From NCBI GenBank assembly GCA_004352715.1, contig SCFE01000051.1, forward strand, positions 1,965,131 to 2,029,130: a stretch of DNA of 64,000 bases, given 5' to 3'. Positions 12,170 to 23,818 of this stretch are shown piece by piece. The notes below the pieces were generated by a model. That model was not told the DNA's origin. It did no database searches and saw only the letters and a program-made list of their open reading frames with translations. The position numbers were made by a program, and so were the translations under genes. How positions within the stretch are numbered: position 1 is the first letter of the stretch; the number at the start of each line of letters is the position of its first letter. Source of the stretch: Hofstenia miamia. Lineage: Eukaryota > Xenacoelomorpha > Acoela.

Positions 12170-12620
12170 ACACTTATAATAACCTAACTTAATAAAAGTT
12201 AAAAGCAAACATGAGATCATATTAGATAAGAATGGCTACACTTGGCCAACATGATACAGATAACATTAAGAAAGAAGCCCTAACTCTTGGGTGCAGTGAG
12301 TGAAACCTACATGCTAATTGTTAAGAAACCTAAACACAGTGCAACTAATCTCATGCAATTTCATGAAATCAGTACAACAAAAACCCTAACCATACACCTA
12401 ACCAAAGCTAAAATGATATCCCTGTCAAGCTGTACCACATCTGGGTGCCCTTTAACTATGCAGACAAATTTAGAAACACATAATTTTAAATAAAATATAA
12501 AGTCAAATTAAGAAATAAAAAATGAATTTACTGAAGAAAATATAAATATACAAATCACACATATTTATATGAAATAAACCTGGTATTATAAACAAAATCA
12601 TACCATAGAAAAATATGGAC
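12170..12620. repeat. Diverged direct repeat, copy 2
   Basis: Partner of 10921-11420 in the same orientation. It ends about 115 bases before the gypsy 3' LTR. The short frame inside it reads through repeat sequence and is not considered a gene. Confidence 0.5.
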
Positions 12621-12735
12621 ACACACTATTTAGCAGAAATGTAAAACTAAAAATATAGCTCTGTTTGTCATTTTGTCAAGTTATTATAACAGGAGTTAGT
12701 TATTAATTTGTAGCACTGGTAAATTCATGCTTTGA

Positions 12736-13691
12736 TGTAGAATTGCAGAGGAGCTCTGGCTACTCTAGCAGTACTGGGAAACTCAAGAGTTTGCCATTGT
12801 AGAGAGTGACCCACATTCCAACAAAAGAATGAAGCATTGGAGGTTCACTGATTTACTGAAGAAAACCAGAAATTCCATAGAGAACAGACTTCCAGCAGTG
12901 ACCAATTCACACAGCATCATGCTGAAGCCATATCCATGAAGCCATCCTTCCTCCCCAAGGTGCTAATTGTGTGAGTCAAGTATTAATTTCTAGCTCAATA
13001 AACAATTTATCTCAGAGTTCTGTTATCTCAGCTCATGTAAATAAATAATAAACAAAGGGCACATAATTGATGTGTATTCACATTTGCCAATGGCATAGTA
13101 TATTTGCATTGTGTTAATATTATGTGCATGTACAAATCAATCAAATAAAAAGTTTTTATTCCCTATGCCTAACCATAACCTAAAGTGACCACAAATCAGG
13201 CTGTCACTGTTAAGGAGCTATTTGTTGCCCCAGACCCAGTGCAGTTTCCTCCTGAATTGTTGCCTGCTCTTAAGCAATGATTATCATAACCAATTCCTTG
13301 ATGACAAATCTAAAAGGGGCTACTAGATAATAAAAGTGAGAAAAAATTAACACAGTTGGAGGAAGACAAATTTATTTTGCTTTTCACTACAGTTCCCTCA
13401 GATATTTATTACATTACAAAATTTTGTAAATTAGTAGCTGGTTACTGTTTACAGTTTAATAACAATTTCCCTTGCAAAGTTAAAATGAGCAATCACATGT
13501 AATATTAACTGAAGAGACAAATAATAATTCTATCAAATAACTGCACTTGAAAATACAAACAAATTGAATTAAAAGAAATTGATATAAATTGATAGCACCA
13601 AATCATCCAATCAGGACATTAAAAAGACATAACACTATTTTCAGAGTGCCAAATAATTAAAAGGAAAAATAGGGCCCTGAGTGACTCTACA
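12736..13691 (-). repeat. 3' LTR of gypsy element G1
   Basis: It starts TGTAGAATTGCAG and ends GAGTGACTCTACA in plus-strand coordinates. It is about 956 bases long and closely similar to the LTR at 23837-25614, apart from a small indel near its start and scattered substitutions. A short purine run, the reverse complement of CCCCCCATT just right of 13691, occupies the polypurine-tract position. Confidence 0.9.
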
Positions 13692-16600
13692 CACCCCCCA
13701 TTGCACAGTTAAGTTTGTGGTAGGAGTTGGACCATAGGACCTGACAAGAGTTTCTGGGTTTCCTCCACCATCTCAATAGCTAGGATGTCATCTCAAGATG
13801 ATACTTTGGCATATCTGGGTTGTTGGGTAATTTGCATCAAAGTCTCTCTCTGAGTTACAGCCTCATTCCTTAGGTGAAAGAATTCTATCTCTGGTAATTG
13901 GGAGCTAATAGGACAGTTATGACATAGGTTGTTCAATCTTCTTGTAAACATATTGTAAAAATGCTCATAGAGCTGCAGACCTTATAAGGCAACCATCAAA
14001 GTCATTATCAGGTTGGTATCTGAAATGTGGGCATCTTCTGTACTAATCCTGGTGTTCAGGTAGAAGTATGTGAACACTTCTCTAAGTAACCCCATATGAG
14101 TGAGCAGTATTTGTTAACCTGTTGGAGAGTCATCTCCTCTGGATCAGTAACTTCAGCTCAGATCATTGTAATTATTTTGATCCTTTTCATGACGTCATAA
14201 TATCTTGTCAGGATTTCAATGTTGTTAATCCACATAAGGTCTCCTGATGCCTGGAATAATATGAGGACTCAAGGATCTAGTGTTGCAATCTTGTTGTGGA
14301 TCTTCTGCAACTGAGTTGATATTGGCTGTCCTTTTTGGAAGATGTCCTTGATTGTCAATTTTCCATCTATAAAGATGTGTTTGGGATTACTGCCCTCAAG
14401 AAGAGTATCTCTGGTTTCCTTGTACTCTGGGGTTTGCATGGCTTTTGTGACTTCCACAGCTGTTGATACATAGTTAATCTTATTAGAGAGGTGTGTGGAG
14501 ACCTTTTTACGCCTCTTTTTTACTCACCAAGATGGGAGGATCAATGGAGTCATGATGCATGGTGGAGGTATGCATAGCAAGTTGTTCTTCTCCACATTTG
14601 TCTCAACCTGGTCAAACTTGACCTTCTTCCTTAATGTGGCTGTTCTGATAGTAACAGGATAATTAATGTTCACATCTTTGATCATATCCCAAAATGTAGT
14701 TCTAAGTCCATGTTTGCAGGCTTATTGGTCTGGGCTTTGGAAATCTTTAGTCAAGATGTGGTACACTCTATGTCAGGGTTATTTGTTGCCTTGGCAAATG
14801 TAGGAGGGGAAACTCTTACTTAGTAAACATTTCTGTGAGCCACCATTTTATGAGGCCTAGCATGTCATTATCATGGTTGCTCTTGATAACACAGTTAGCA
14901 ATAGAGAGCTTGTCAGGGAACTCATCCAGGTGGTGTTTGATGGTTAATATACATTCATCCTCAGTAATTGACCATGTGGGCATATGCATGGGAGTGCTGG
15001 TAGTGCCTGAGAATTTTTGCAAATTAACAGCCTTGATTAGGGCTTTAGTACCAGGGACACCTCAATAGCAGAAGATGATAAGAGCTCTTCTTCATGGTAG
15101 AACTGTTCCAGGGATCACATAGTCATTTCAATAACAGTGATGGGAATAATCTCACCATCTTTCAAAGCTTGTCTTCTTGTCTCAGAAATCTTGTTATAAC
15201 TGCTCTCAGGATAATTAAACTTTTCCAAGTTGAATAGAATCTCTGTCTTTGTATGAATATCATAATGGTTCACCAGTTCCAAAAATTGCTGTGTGGAGCC
15301 AGGTTCTTGGCAAATTTGATGGTTAGTACAAAGCAGTGCATACTCTGACTCTAAGGAAGGAAACTTGGTCTCTGCAGTTGCTCCCCATATATACTTTTTT
15401 AGTGTATCAGAGAAAATGTTCAAATCAGCTAACACAATGCCAAGATGGCTAACTATCATCTGAGGTGAAAGGTGGCCAAGTGGAATGCTTGCTCCAATGA
15501 GACTGGCATAGTATTTTTCAAAACATTTGATTGCCTTTTTTGCTTTCCCTGGTGATGATGATAGGGTGCATGTGTGTAGGAGCCAGTTTTTTATTTTCCA
15601 TGTGGCCAGACATACTGCAATCTTATGCATACACTTTTTAGCTAACATTTCTCTTATGCTATGATCTAGAGGTAGCTGTAAGTGAAGATCTTGTGTAAGG
15701 AAAATCACTAAGACCCATACTGCTCCACATAAATGAATAGGCAGTGTGAATTTTTCTGAGAAAAGCTTTTCAGCATAATTTTGCTGGTCCTGAGATGTAT
15801 ATGAAATGTGCAACTCCATCAAAAGGCACTTGATGGATCAAGAGTAAGGAGATGTTGGGCTGTGGATGGTTATAGTGGGCCAGATGGACTCAGGGTTCTT
15901 ATCTGCTTTGAGGTTTGTCCAGATCTCATCAATTTATGTCAGCATGGTAGAGCTCTGTGAGAATACAAAGCTGATGTGCATGTCTGTGACTAAATAAATG
16001 CCTGGCAAGTTAATGTTAATCAACTCCAGCTTTTGCACATGAATTGCTACATCTAGGATGAGCCTGGTATTGACTGCAAGGCTGTGTGTGGGGATCTTTT
16101 TACAAAGAAGCAAGGCTGTGTAAATAAGCTTTGTGATTGAGAAAATACAGGACTGGTACATGCTAGTGGAGTGGTATGAGCTGCTATACAGAACAGTGAA
16201 GTTTTCCATCCTGAAATCAAGGTTCTTGATGGGTTCAGGGATATTGTTCTGATACTCTTCTTTTAGGAAGATTGCTAACCAGATGTTTTCAATTTTTGCC
16301 AACCTGTAGGCAATCTCAATTTTCTCCATTATCTTCAGGTGATTTACTTCAGCAACACAGAACAAAATAAATGACTAGTAAATTTTCAAAATCTATATTT
16401 ACACATTCAAATTTCTTAATTTCTTTCTTGCTATTCAAAAACTGGCACAGATGAGTAAGATTAAAGTCCTCATCAAACATGGTGTGGACCATACTGCACC
16501 AATAGGGCCTCTTGAGCCCACCCTGCATTTTTGAGTCATAGCAAATAATGCTATTGATCTTAGGCCTATGCTCAGCATCAATAATGAATGGGATTAGATC

Positions 16601-17760
16601 TACAGAAATGCTGAGTGACTTAGTGTTGAAGGTCCACTGTAACTTATTCCTCATCTCTTTGGATAGATTATCATGCACAAAGCTGCCTGCCTTAGGGGTA
16701 GCAATAAAGTAAGAATGCAGTATCTCATCTCATACCTTGGAAGTCTTTCTCTGGTGTTCTTTGTTCTTCTTGGATCTAACACTAGTAGATGCATGTGATG
16801 ACAAACTGGAGCTAGAAGGGGTTTTGGAGTCACTATGGGATGGTTGGATGTTAGCACATATTTTAGCAAAAGGCACTCTGTACTTACATGGCTCCTCAGA
16901 TTCCTGAGGGGCTACTTGTCACCCCAAGTAGTCATCTGAGGTCTGCTCCTGAGGGGCTATTTGTCACCCCAAGTAGTTGTGGAAATCATGCTCCCAGGGG
17001 GCTATTTGTTGCCCTGAGTAGTGGTGCTGTCTGCTACTTGAGTCCTGCCTTTTTTCTGGGATATGCTCTACTCTGCTCAATAAGAAGAATTCTCAGAATC
17101 AACATTAATACATTCAAACTTTTGTATAGATTTTTTGCTGTTAAGGAGCTGGCACAAGTCCTCATCAAACATAGTGTGCACTGTACTCCTCCAGTATGGT
17201 CTCCTAAGTCCACCATGCATCTTGGAATCATAGCAAATAATACTGTTTATTTGGGGCCTACTCTTGGCATTGATGACAAACAGGATGATGTTGACTGAAC
17301 AGGTTAGCAATTTAGTGTTGTATGTCCACCTCAGCTTATTTTTAGTTTCCTCTGACAAATTGTCACACACAAAACTAATGGCCTTAGGGGTTGTGATAAA
17401 GTATGGGTGGAGTATCTCATCTCCTACTTTAGACATTTTCTTCTGTCATTCTTTGGTCTTCTTGGATCATATACTTGTAGAAGCATGTGATGAAGGACAG
17501 GAACTAGAGGGGGTTCTCAAGTCACTTTGGGATGGGTGGGAATTAATTACTCTAATATTAGCAAAAGGCACTCTTACTTGACTAGACTCCTTAGGTTTCC
17601 ACAGGCAGTGTTTTCTCCCTGCTTAGTCATCCAAGGTCCACTTCCAAGGAGAGTGTTGTCTCACCAAGTAGTAGCAGGAGTCATGCTCCCAAGGAGAGTG
17701 TTGTCTCCCCAAGTAGTGGCACTGTCTGCTTTCTGAGTCCTCAGCTGCTTGTCTCCCTTG
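13692..17760 (-). pseudogene. Unrecognised accessory gene region of G1, after integrase
   Basis: About 4 kb of minus-strand coding-like sequence lies between the end of integrase and the 3' LTR, where errantivirus-like elements carry env. The main open pieces are at 17077-17436, 16349-16678, 15934-16365, 15115-15822, 14816-15022 and 14269-14457. I see no signal peptide, furin-type site or C-terminal membrane anchor, so an envelope is not supported. Recognisable blocks include LHPYFITTPKAISFV, INSIICYDSKM, RPYWRSTVHTMFDED, AYRLAKIENIWLAIF and QDQQNYAEKLFSEKF. Homologous blocks occur in the same order at 33041-34050 in the second gypsy element, so this is a lineage gene rather than chance. The first blocks are present twice here. 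I do not recognise the protein family. Confidence 0.6.
16349..17740 (-). repeat. Internal tandem duplication, period about 695 bp
   Basis: 16349-17034 and 17035-17740 are two diverged copies of one block. Each encodes the HPYF...STVHTMFDED module (open pieces 16349-16678 and 17077-17436). Each also ends on the plus strand in short repeats such as CCCCAAGTAGT (16888-17034 and 17590-17740). Matching landmarks such as CATAGCAAATAAT lie about 693 bases apart. Confidence 0.7.
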
Positions 17761-17883
17761 CTTCAGTGATGTGCCCTCATCTACTCAGTATGGGGATACT
17801 TCTCATCTCCTTGATTCATCTCATGGGTTTGGTTGTTGTTGCACACATCTTCTCATGGGTGGTTGATTTTTGGTATGCTTCAT

Positions 17884-19200
17884 CTATTTGACTTGGTTAC
17901 TAAACATAGAGGTTAAATTGAGTTCCCAATCTTGGGTATTTAAATGATCTAAATATTCTTGATCTCTAACTCTATGTCTAGGCAAAATACAAGTAGCAGT
18001 AATGTTGCTACTATTACCAAGGTTACTATAATACTCAACCTCAGTGAGGTTGTCTTCCTCACATTCAGTGAGGTTATTATAAGTCTCAAGTTTGTTTACT
18101 CCATTGTCAACAAGTGAAAATTCACTGTTAGGGTTGATGATGACATTACTAATGTCTTTAACAATTCTCTTGAGTTGTTGAAAATGGGTGACTCTTCCAT
18201 TACTTAATAAATACTTATGATGATCTAACACTTTTCTTATAGTGAATGGGCCTTGCTAGTTAGTAGCAAGCTTCTGTACTTGATTAGCATCAGTGACTTG
18301 GCAAGGGAAATAGGTGAAGACTTTGTTGCCAAGCTTATGAGGCTTGCCATACAATTTATGATTAAAGTTCCATTGTTGGTGAATGACAGATTGATTAATA
18401 TTTCTACAGATAGTCAAGTGCTCTTCTTGGAACTTGTGCAACATATGGTTCACAAAATTTTCCAAAGTAGGTTCATTGTAATCAGGAAACATAACAGAGA
18501 GAGGGGTGCTTGCTTCACAACCTAACATTGCCCTTAAAGTTCTAACCTCTGTTGTGGAATTGACTGCAGTATTGTAGAAGTATTCCACTGCTTTGATGAC
18601 ATGTTTCCAGTTTTGGCCCACCACTCAGGCAAGAGTGACTCAAATTAGTTTGATGAACATATGGTTAAGCCTTTCCACAACTCTGTTCAACTGTGGGTGA
18701 TACACAGTGGTGAACTCTTGGAGTATTTCAAGTTCTTTCATTAGAGTCTCCATAAAATGGTTATCAAACTGGGGACCACAGTCAGAAATTAGGTGCTCCA
18801 TGGGCCCAAGCTTAAGGATCCATTCCTTTGCTACTATTTCTCCAATAACCTTGGCAGTGGTGCTGTTAAGGGGGATGAGTTGGGCATACATGGTAAAGTG
18901 ATCAATAAGTACAAGAAGGTACTGGTACCTGTCATCATTGCAGGAGAGGTTCTCAATGTCATAGTGCACAACTTCATTGGTGTGCTCTGTGGCTTGGCTA
19001 TGCAGCTTATCTTGCTGCTCTGGAAAGTGTCCAGTCCCTTGTAATAAACAAGTAATACATTTATCAATGACATCCTGTACAGTGGCTCTGATGCTGATTG
19101 TCATGTACCTTACATTAAATGTATGCTCCATTTGAATAATGGCTAAATGGCCCTTTTCATGAATCTTTCACACCAAATCCCTTTGGAAATACTCAGGGAC
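17884..19200 (-). pseudogene. G1 integrase
   Basis: Integrase inserts the cDNA into the genome. On the minus strand an HHCC zinc region (IHEKGHLAIIQMEHTF ... KCITC) is followed by a core with VLIDHFT (first Asp), LISDCGPQF (second Asp) and RVVERLNHM (Glu), then a C-terminal part ending LPRHRVRDQEYLDHL. The catalytic triad is present, but stops near 18640 and 18240 break the frame. Confidence 0.85.
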
Positions 19201-19400
19201 AGCTAACTAACTGTTCCAACTTCAAGCATAAGGCAGGCCCACATCTGTTTGCTTCCAATTGTATTGCTGAAAGTATCTGTTGGCAACAGGACTGAGGATG
19301 AAATTAGCATTCTTTAAGTTTGCTATGATTTCACTTAGCACCTTGTCTTGCTGCTGGTGTTGTTGAACCTCCTCTTCAGTAATTTCTTCCTTCATGAGGA

Positions 19401-19790
19401 TCAGAAGAATAGCATTTCCATGGCAGTCTGCACTGATCTCAGGAAGGCACTTGTATTTGCTGAGTGGAATAAATCTGAAAGGAATCTTCTCTCCTGGTAG
19501 CTTTCAAAGATCATGCTCTTAATTGGGGAGAGTGGTCCAATAATCCACATTGCTGTGAAGTCTCCCCAGATGGTGCTGTATTGTAAAAGTAAAGTCATGC
19601 AAATATTTGATCCACCAGGTGATGATGTTGGACTTGTCCCTGGAGAATTTCTTTAACCATGCTAGCATGAAATTGTTGGTTTGCACAGCAAAGTGATGGC
19701 TGAGGATGAAGAAACCAAACTTCTTCAGACTCTCTACCAACACTAGCATCTCAGACTTTGTGGTGCCTTAAATCTGCTCAGCATTTCTGA
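19401..19790 (-). pseudogene. G1 RNase H region
   Basis: The minus strand reads HFAVQTNNFMLAWL then NIITWWIKYLHDFTFTIQHH. These match the end of the gypsy RNase H domain, where the DNxxL and W...L..F.F.I.H motifs occur. It lies between RT and integrase as expected, and stops flank it. Confidence 0.7.
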
Positions 19791-20061
19791 GTTTCTGACT
19801 AAAATACTGGATCAGGTTTTGATCCCATTTATGATCTGGCTAAGGACTCCACTAATTGTGACTGAGCTGACATCACAGTCAATGATAAACCCTTTTGAAT
19901 AGTCCAGTGTATTTAGACTGGGAATTTTCCTTAGCTCTAGCTTGATGGTGTCAAGCTCCCCTTCCTCTGCCCATGTCCACTTGAACTCCACACTGTGCCA
20001 TAGAGATTAGAAATATGCTTGGTCTTATTTGCCAGTTCTAAAATGAAGGCACCATAATAAT

Positions 20062-21300
20062 TTAAGAAAACCATAAGGCATTGGACATCTTTATGAGATC
20101 ACAGAGCTTCAATCTTTTCCAAGTGATCCTTAGCATTGTTTTTGATAGAAATATGACCCAGTTTGATAACTCTTCCAAGGAAGGTGACATGAGGCCATGA
20201 AAGAGAGCATTTGTTCCCATTAACATGGAGGCTGGATTCATATAAGATACTGAGAGTTCTTCCAAACCTTTCCAGATGGTCAGGAAAGGTGTTCCCAGCA
20301 ACAAGAATGTCATCCATATAGGAGATGATGCCTGATTCTAACACATTGGCGCCATTTCTGAGCACATAGGTAATGTAGTGCTGAAAAGTCACTGGGGCAT
20401 TACAGAGCCCAAAAGCCATGTACTTCCACTCAAAGACATCATAAACAGTGATGAGGGCAGTCTTTAAAATGTCTTTGGCCTTCATGGGCACCTGCCAATA
20501 TGCCTTACATGAATCAAGGCAAGTGAACAGCTTGTATCAACTGGCGTCATATAAAAGATCTTCAATGTGGGGAAGTGGAAATGCATCCTTTACCATAACA
20601 TTGTTGAGCTTCCAAAAATCCACACAGAGGCAGTACTTGTTGCCCTGCCTAATGAAAACAGTGGGTGCTGCATAAGGACTATTACTACCCTGAATTATTC
20701 TACTCTCTATAAGATCACTGAGGATTTTCTCATATTCTTCTCAGAGGTTTTCTGGCACTCTCCTGACTTGTAGGCAAATAGGGGGATTGTGCTTAGTTAC
20801 AATTTCATGCTGTTCACTAAAGGCTTGACCAATGCTGATCAAGCCATAATTAAACATGTCATAGTGTTGTCAGAGCAAATGAAAAAGTGACTCATGTTCC
20901 TGAGGACTGAGATGAGGGTGTGTCCTCTCACTGACAGAAGGAATCTGTACAGTGTTACTTGGCTCCACTAAGTCATGTATAAGCATTAGGATGGGTAGAC
21001 AAGCAGCAGCCTTCAATTCCAAGCAAACTGGAGTTGTGACAATTATCAACTTAGCAGGGTCTATCTTGACCAATGAAGCAGAACTATTTAACACAGTAAT
21101 GTAAGTTTTTCCTTTTGAAATGTAGCAAAGTGCTTCCCTTTATACCCAGAAACCATGACATCACCTACATATGGGAGTTGGTGGGAACTGCAATTCACTG
21201 CCAGTGTTAAGGCTCAACAAGTACTGGCTCAAGAAATTTCAACAAAACATCTTGTTCAGGAATGGTGGTGAGCTCCTGCCTGTTTTTGCTTTTGCAGATA
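20062..21300 (-). pseudogene. G1 reverse transcriptase
   Basis: The best block (20099-20491) contains FEWKYMAFGLCNAPVTFQ, then the catalytic YMDDILVAG and VTFLGRVI. These are standard gypsy RT motifs in the correct order. Upstream as far as the protease the frame is lost to many stops and shifts. RT copies the RNA into DNA, but this copy cannot encode an intact enzyme. Confidence 0.88.
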
Positions 21301-21321
21301 GAGATTGCATTGCTTCTGTAG

Positions 21322-21675
21322 TCAATGACAGGAATTCTGTTCAAGAAAGTCATTGCCCAGGATTATGTCATATGTCAGTGGCTGGTCACAAGTGTTGATA
21401 ATGATTAGATCTACTGAGAACAGTTCTTGGCAAATGCAGAGTTCCAGATTTGGTATGTGACCTTTCAGAGAGATTGAATTCCCAGAAGCATCTAACAGGT
21501 GTGCAGTTGACAGAAATATTTCATCCCTCAATAAACATAATTTAGAACAACAAGTGTTGCTAATAATGGAGGCAGAGGCTCCAGTATCAATAGTGACGTT
21601 AACCAAAAATCCATTTATATCCACAGGGATGATGTTAGTATACAACAATGAGGTAATGACCAGGACATCTTGCAC
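21322..21675 (-). pseudogene. G1 aspartic protease
   Basis: A 117-residue open piece contains TIDTGASASIISNTC, the DTGA active site of retroviral-type proteases, and YDIILGNDFLEQNS, the ILGxDF block near the C-terminus. It is in a different frame from gag, which could be a natural gag-pol shift or decay. Confidence 0.85.
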
Positions 21676-21701
21676 ATGGTTTATAGGAGGTGGCCCTCCA
21701 A

Positions 21702-22933
21702 CTAGTTTGATGAATCAACTGAACTAATGGGTGATTCAGAAGCATACTCTTCAAACCCAGGCTCATCAATGACAAAGCCCTCACCATCTGCAACTAAATG
21801 AATTACAGCATGGCATTGAGACTTTGTGTGACCTTTCTGACCACAGTGGAAACAATGAGTTTGTGCAAGCTCTATTTTCACTTTTGGAGCAACAGTGCTT
21901 GAGGAAGCAGGGGGTTTCAGAGATGAAGAACCTGCTTTAAGATCTCCAGCATCCTTGTCCATACAAGTGGTATTGTGAAGCATGTACACAATGCTAATAG
22001 CTTTACAAATTATCAGTTTGAGATTGTGCTTAGGATCACACTTGATTTCAAGGTGGCTATGAATATTGGGTGGAAAGCCCTGACAAATATATGAGAACAA
22101 ATCATGTTTTGAATATTCAGGAGTAAGCTTGCTTAAGCAAAACAACCTTTCCACCTGTGTGATGTATGTACAGACATTGTTGCCCTTCTTGATAAGATAT
22201 TGATGTTAAATGTGAGATGCCTTGTAGTGGTCCTCAAAATAGCTGATTAGAATTTGGTAATTAGTCTTGATGTCTTGATTGAGCATCATATATTGGTTAT
22301 ATGTGAGACTTTGTAAGTAAGTGGGGAATTGTGCAACAGCAGCCTCCTGAGTGGCTTTATACTGCCTCATTGTCAACTCAAAGAGGAAGAACCACTCTTC
22401 AAAAGACTGTAAGATTTCATTAATCTTTTCAGTGAACTTAGGCAACATAGAATGGTGATTGAATAGATTGCAGTTTCATTTTCAACAGTGTTTGTGGGCC
22501 AGATAGACTTAGTAAAGCATAGCCCACTGGAGGTTGCAGATACAGCATAACCACTTGGTAGTGGAGGCGAAGTTAGAACTGGAACTGTGTGAGTAACATG
22601 AGTGTTGACAGGTGTGAGAGGCAAAACAGTCACACTCAGCACATATGGAACTGGGGTGGGAATGGTGGCCAATGTAGAAACATGAGTGATGGCAGAGTAT
22701 GTAAAGGTGGGACCTCCAGTTGTGAAAGAAGTGACTTGAGTAACAAATTGTGGCATCAATGGGGTAGTGTTAGTTACAACAGGGTCTCTTAGGAGATGTG
22801 CCTTAATCTTTTGTGAAACTTGCTCTGAAAGACATTCAGAGAAAGCATCCAAAGCTTCTTTTAAGACATTGTGATTTACACATTCAGCATGTCTGGGTGA
22901 GCAGGGTGCAGAATAAGGAGTGCTCTGTGGCAA
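21702..22933 (-). pseudogene. G1 gag with zinc knuckle
   Basis: Open pieces 22373-22933, 22206-22448 and 21702-22154 form a gag. A capsid-like block (SFEEWFFLFELTMRQYKA) is followed by a CCHC knuckle CFHCGQKGHTKSQCH near 21840. The last two pieces share one frame, separated by a single TAA at 22206. An equivalent capsid block, TFEEWFFSYVQNLI, occurs in the second gypsy element. Confidence 0.8.
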
Positions 22934-23818
22934 TGGGAATGCAGACTACAGATTTGTTAAACTATCAATTTGAATAGTCAGAGTGGTGATGGCATCCTGC
23001 AGGTGCTTCTCTTCTCTCACTGCCAAGCTTCAGCAGCTTGCTGCTTCATCTCAGTTTGCAATAAGTCAAGATGTTCTTCACAAATGAGACGTCAATTGGT
23101 TTGCTCAGCTTGAGCTGTTCAGAGTTGTTCAACCTCAGAGGGTTGAGGCTCTGGAGAAGGCAGTGACTGGTGGCAACTTTGAAAGGGATCCAAAGACAAA
23201 GTATGAAAAGTTGCAGACAGTGACTGGTTAACACAAGTAGGGGAAGATAAATCAAGCAATGAATTAAATCCAACAGTGTGAGGGGCAATGCTTGGGTTGC
23301 CAGTGCTCACACAGGAGAAATCCTGAGTGGGAGTCCCATTACAAGACACTAGAAAAATCCATCAAAACTATAGAAAAAAGTATAGAAGAACAATTCCAAC
23401 AATTGTGAGAGGAAAACTCCAACTGGGTATGGAGAAAAAAAACTAGTAATGGTAAACAGCACAGTGTAGGTTATGGTAATAAATCCAAATTCTAGAAGAA
23501 CAAGACAACAACAAAGTAATTACCAAAATGATTAAAAATAACCTCAAAGCTTGGTGACAGCTTCAGAGTACAGAACTGCAGTGTAAAAATAACATAAGAG
23601 GCAAATTATGCATCAATTGGTAGTGAAGTTGATTCACAGCCAGGGGAAACAACTATCCCAGCTGGCTCACACCAAAGAGAAAGAACAAAACCAAATACAA
23701 TAAAAAAAAAGTAACAGCTCTGCACTATGTTACAATCACCAGGCAAAATCAGATGACCACCTTGGTAACTTCAACAGAATAGAGTAGAGAGTTCAACTGA
23801 CACCCTAATTTGTCCAAC
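22934..23818 (-). other. G1 leader between primer site and gag
   Basis: Untranslated leader or the start of gag. Weak minus-strand open pieces (23046-23349) are present but carry no recognised motif. Confidence 0.4.

Noticed and set aside
12287-12493. 68-codon plus-strand frame
   Set aside because: Lies within a diverged repeat and has no homologous motif.
13692-17760. Calling the post-integrase region an envelope gene
   Set aside because: Position fits, but no signal peptide, cleavage site or membrane anchor is visible in the open pieces.
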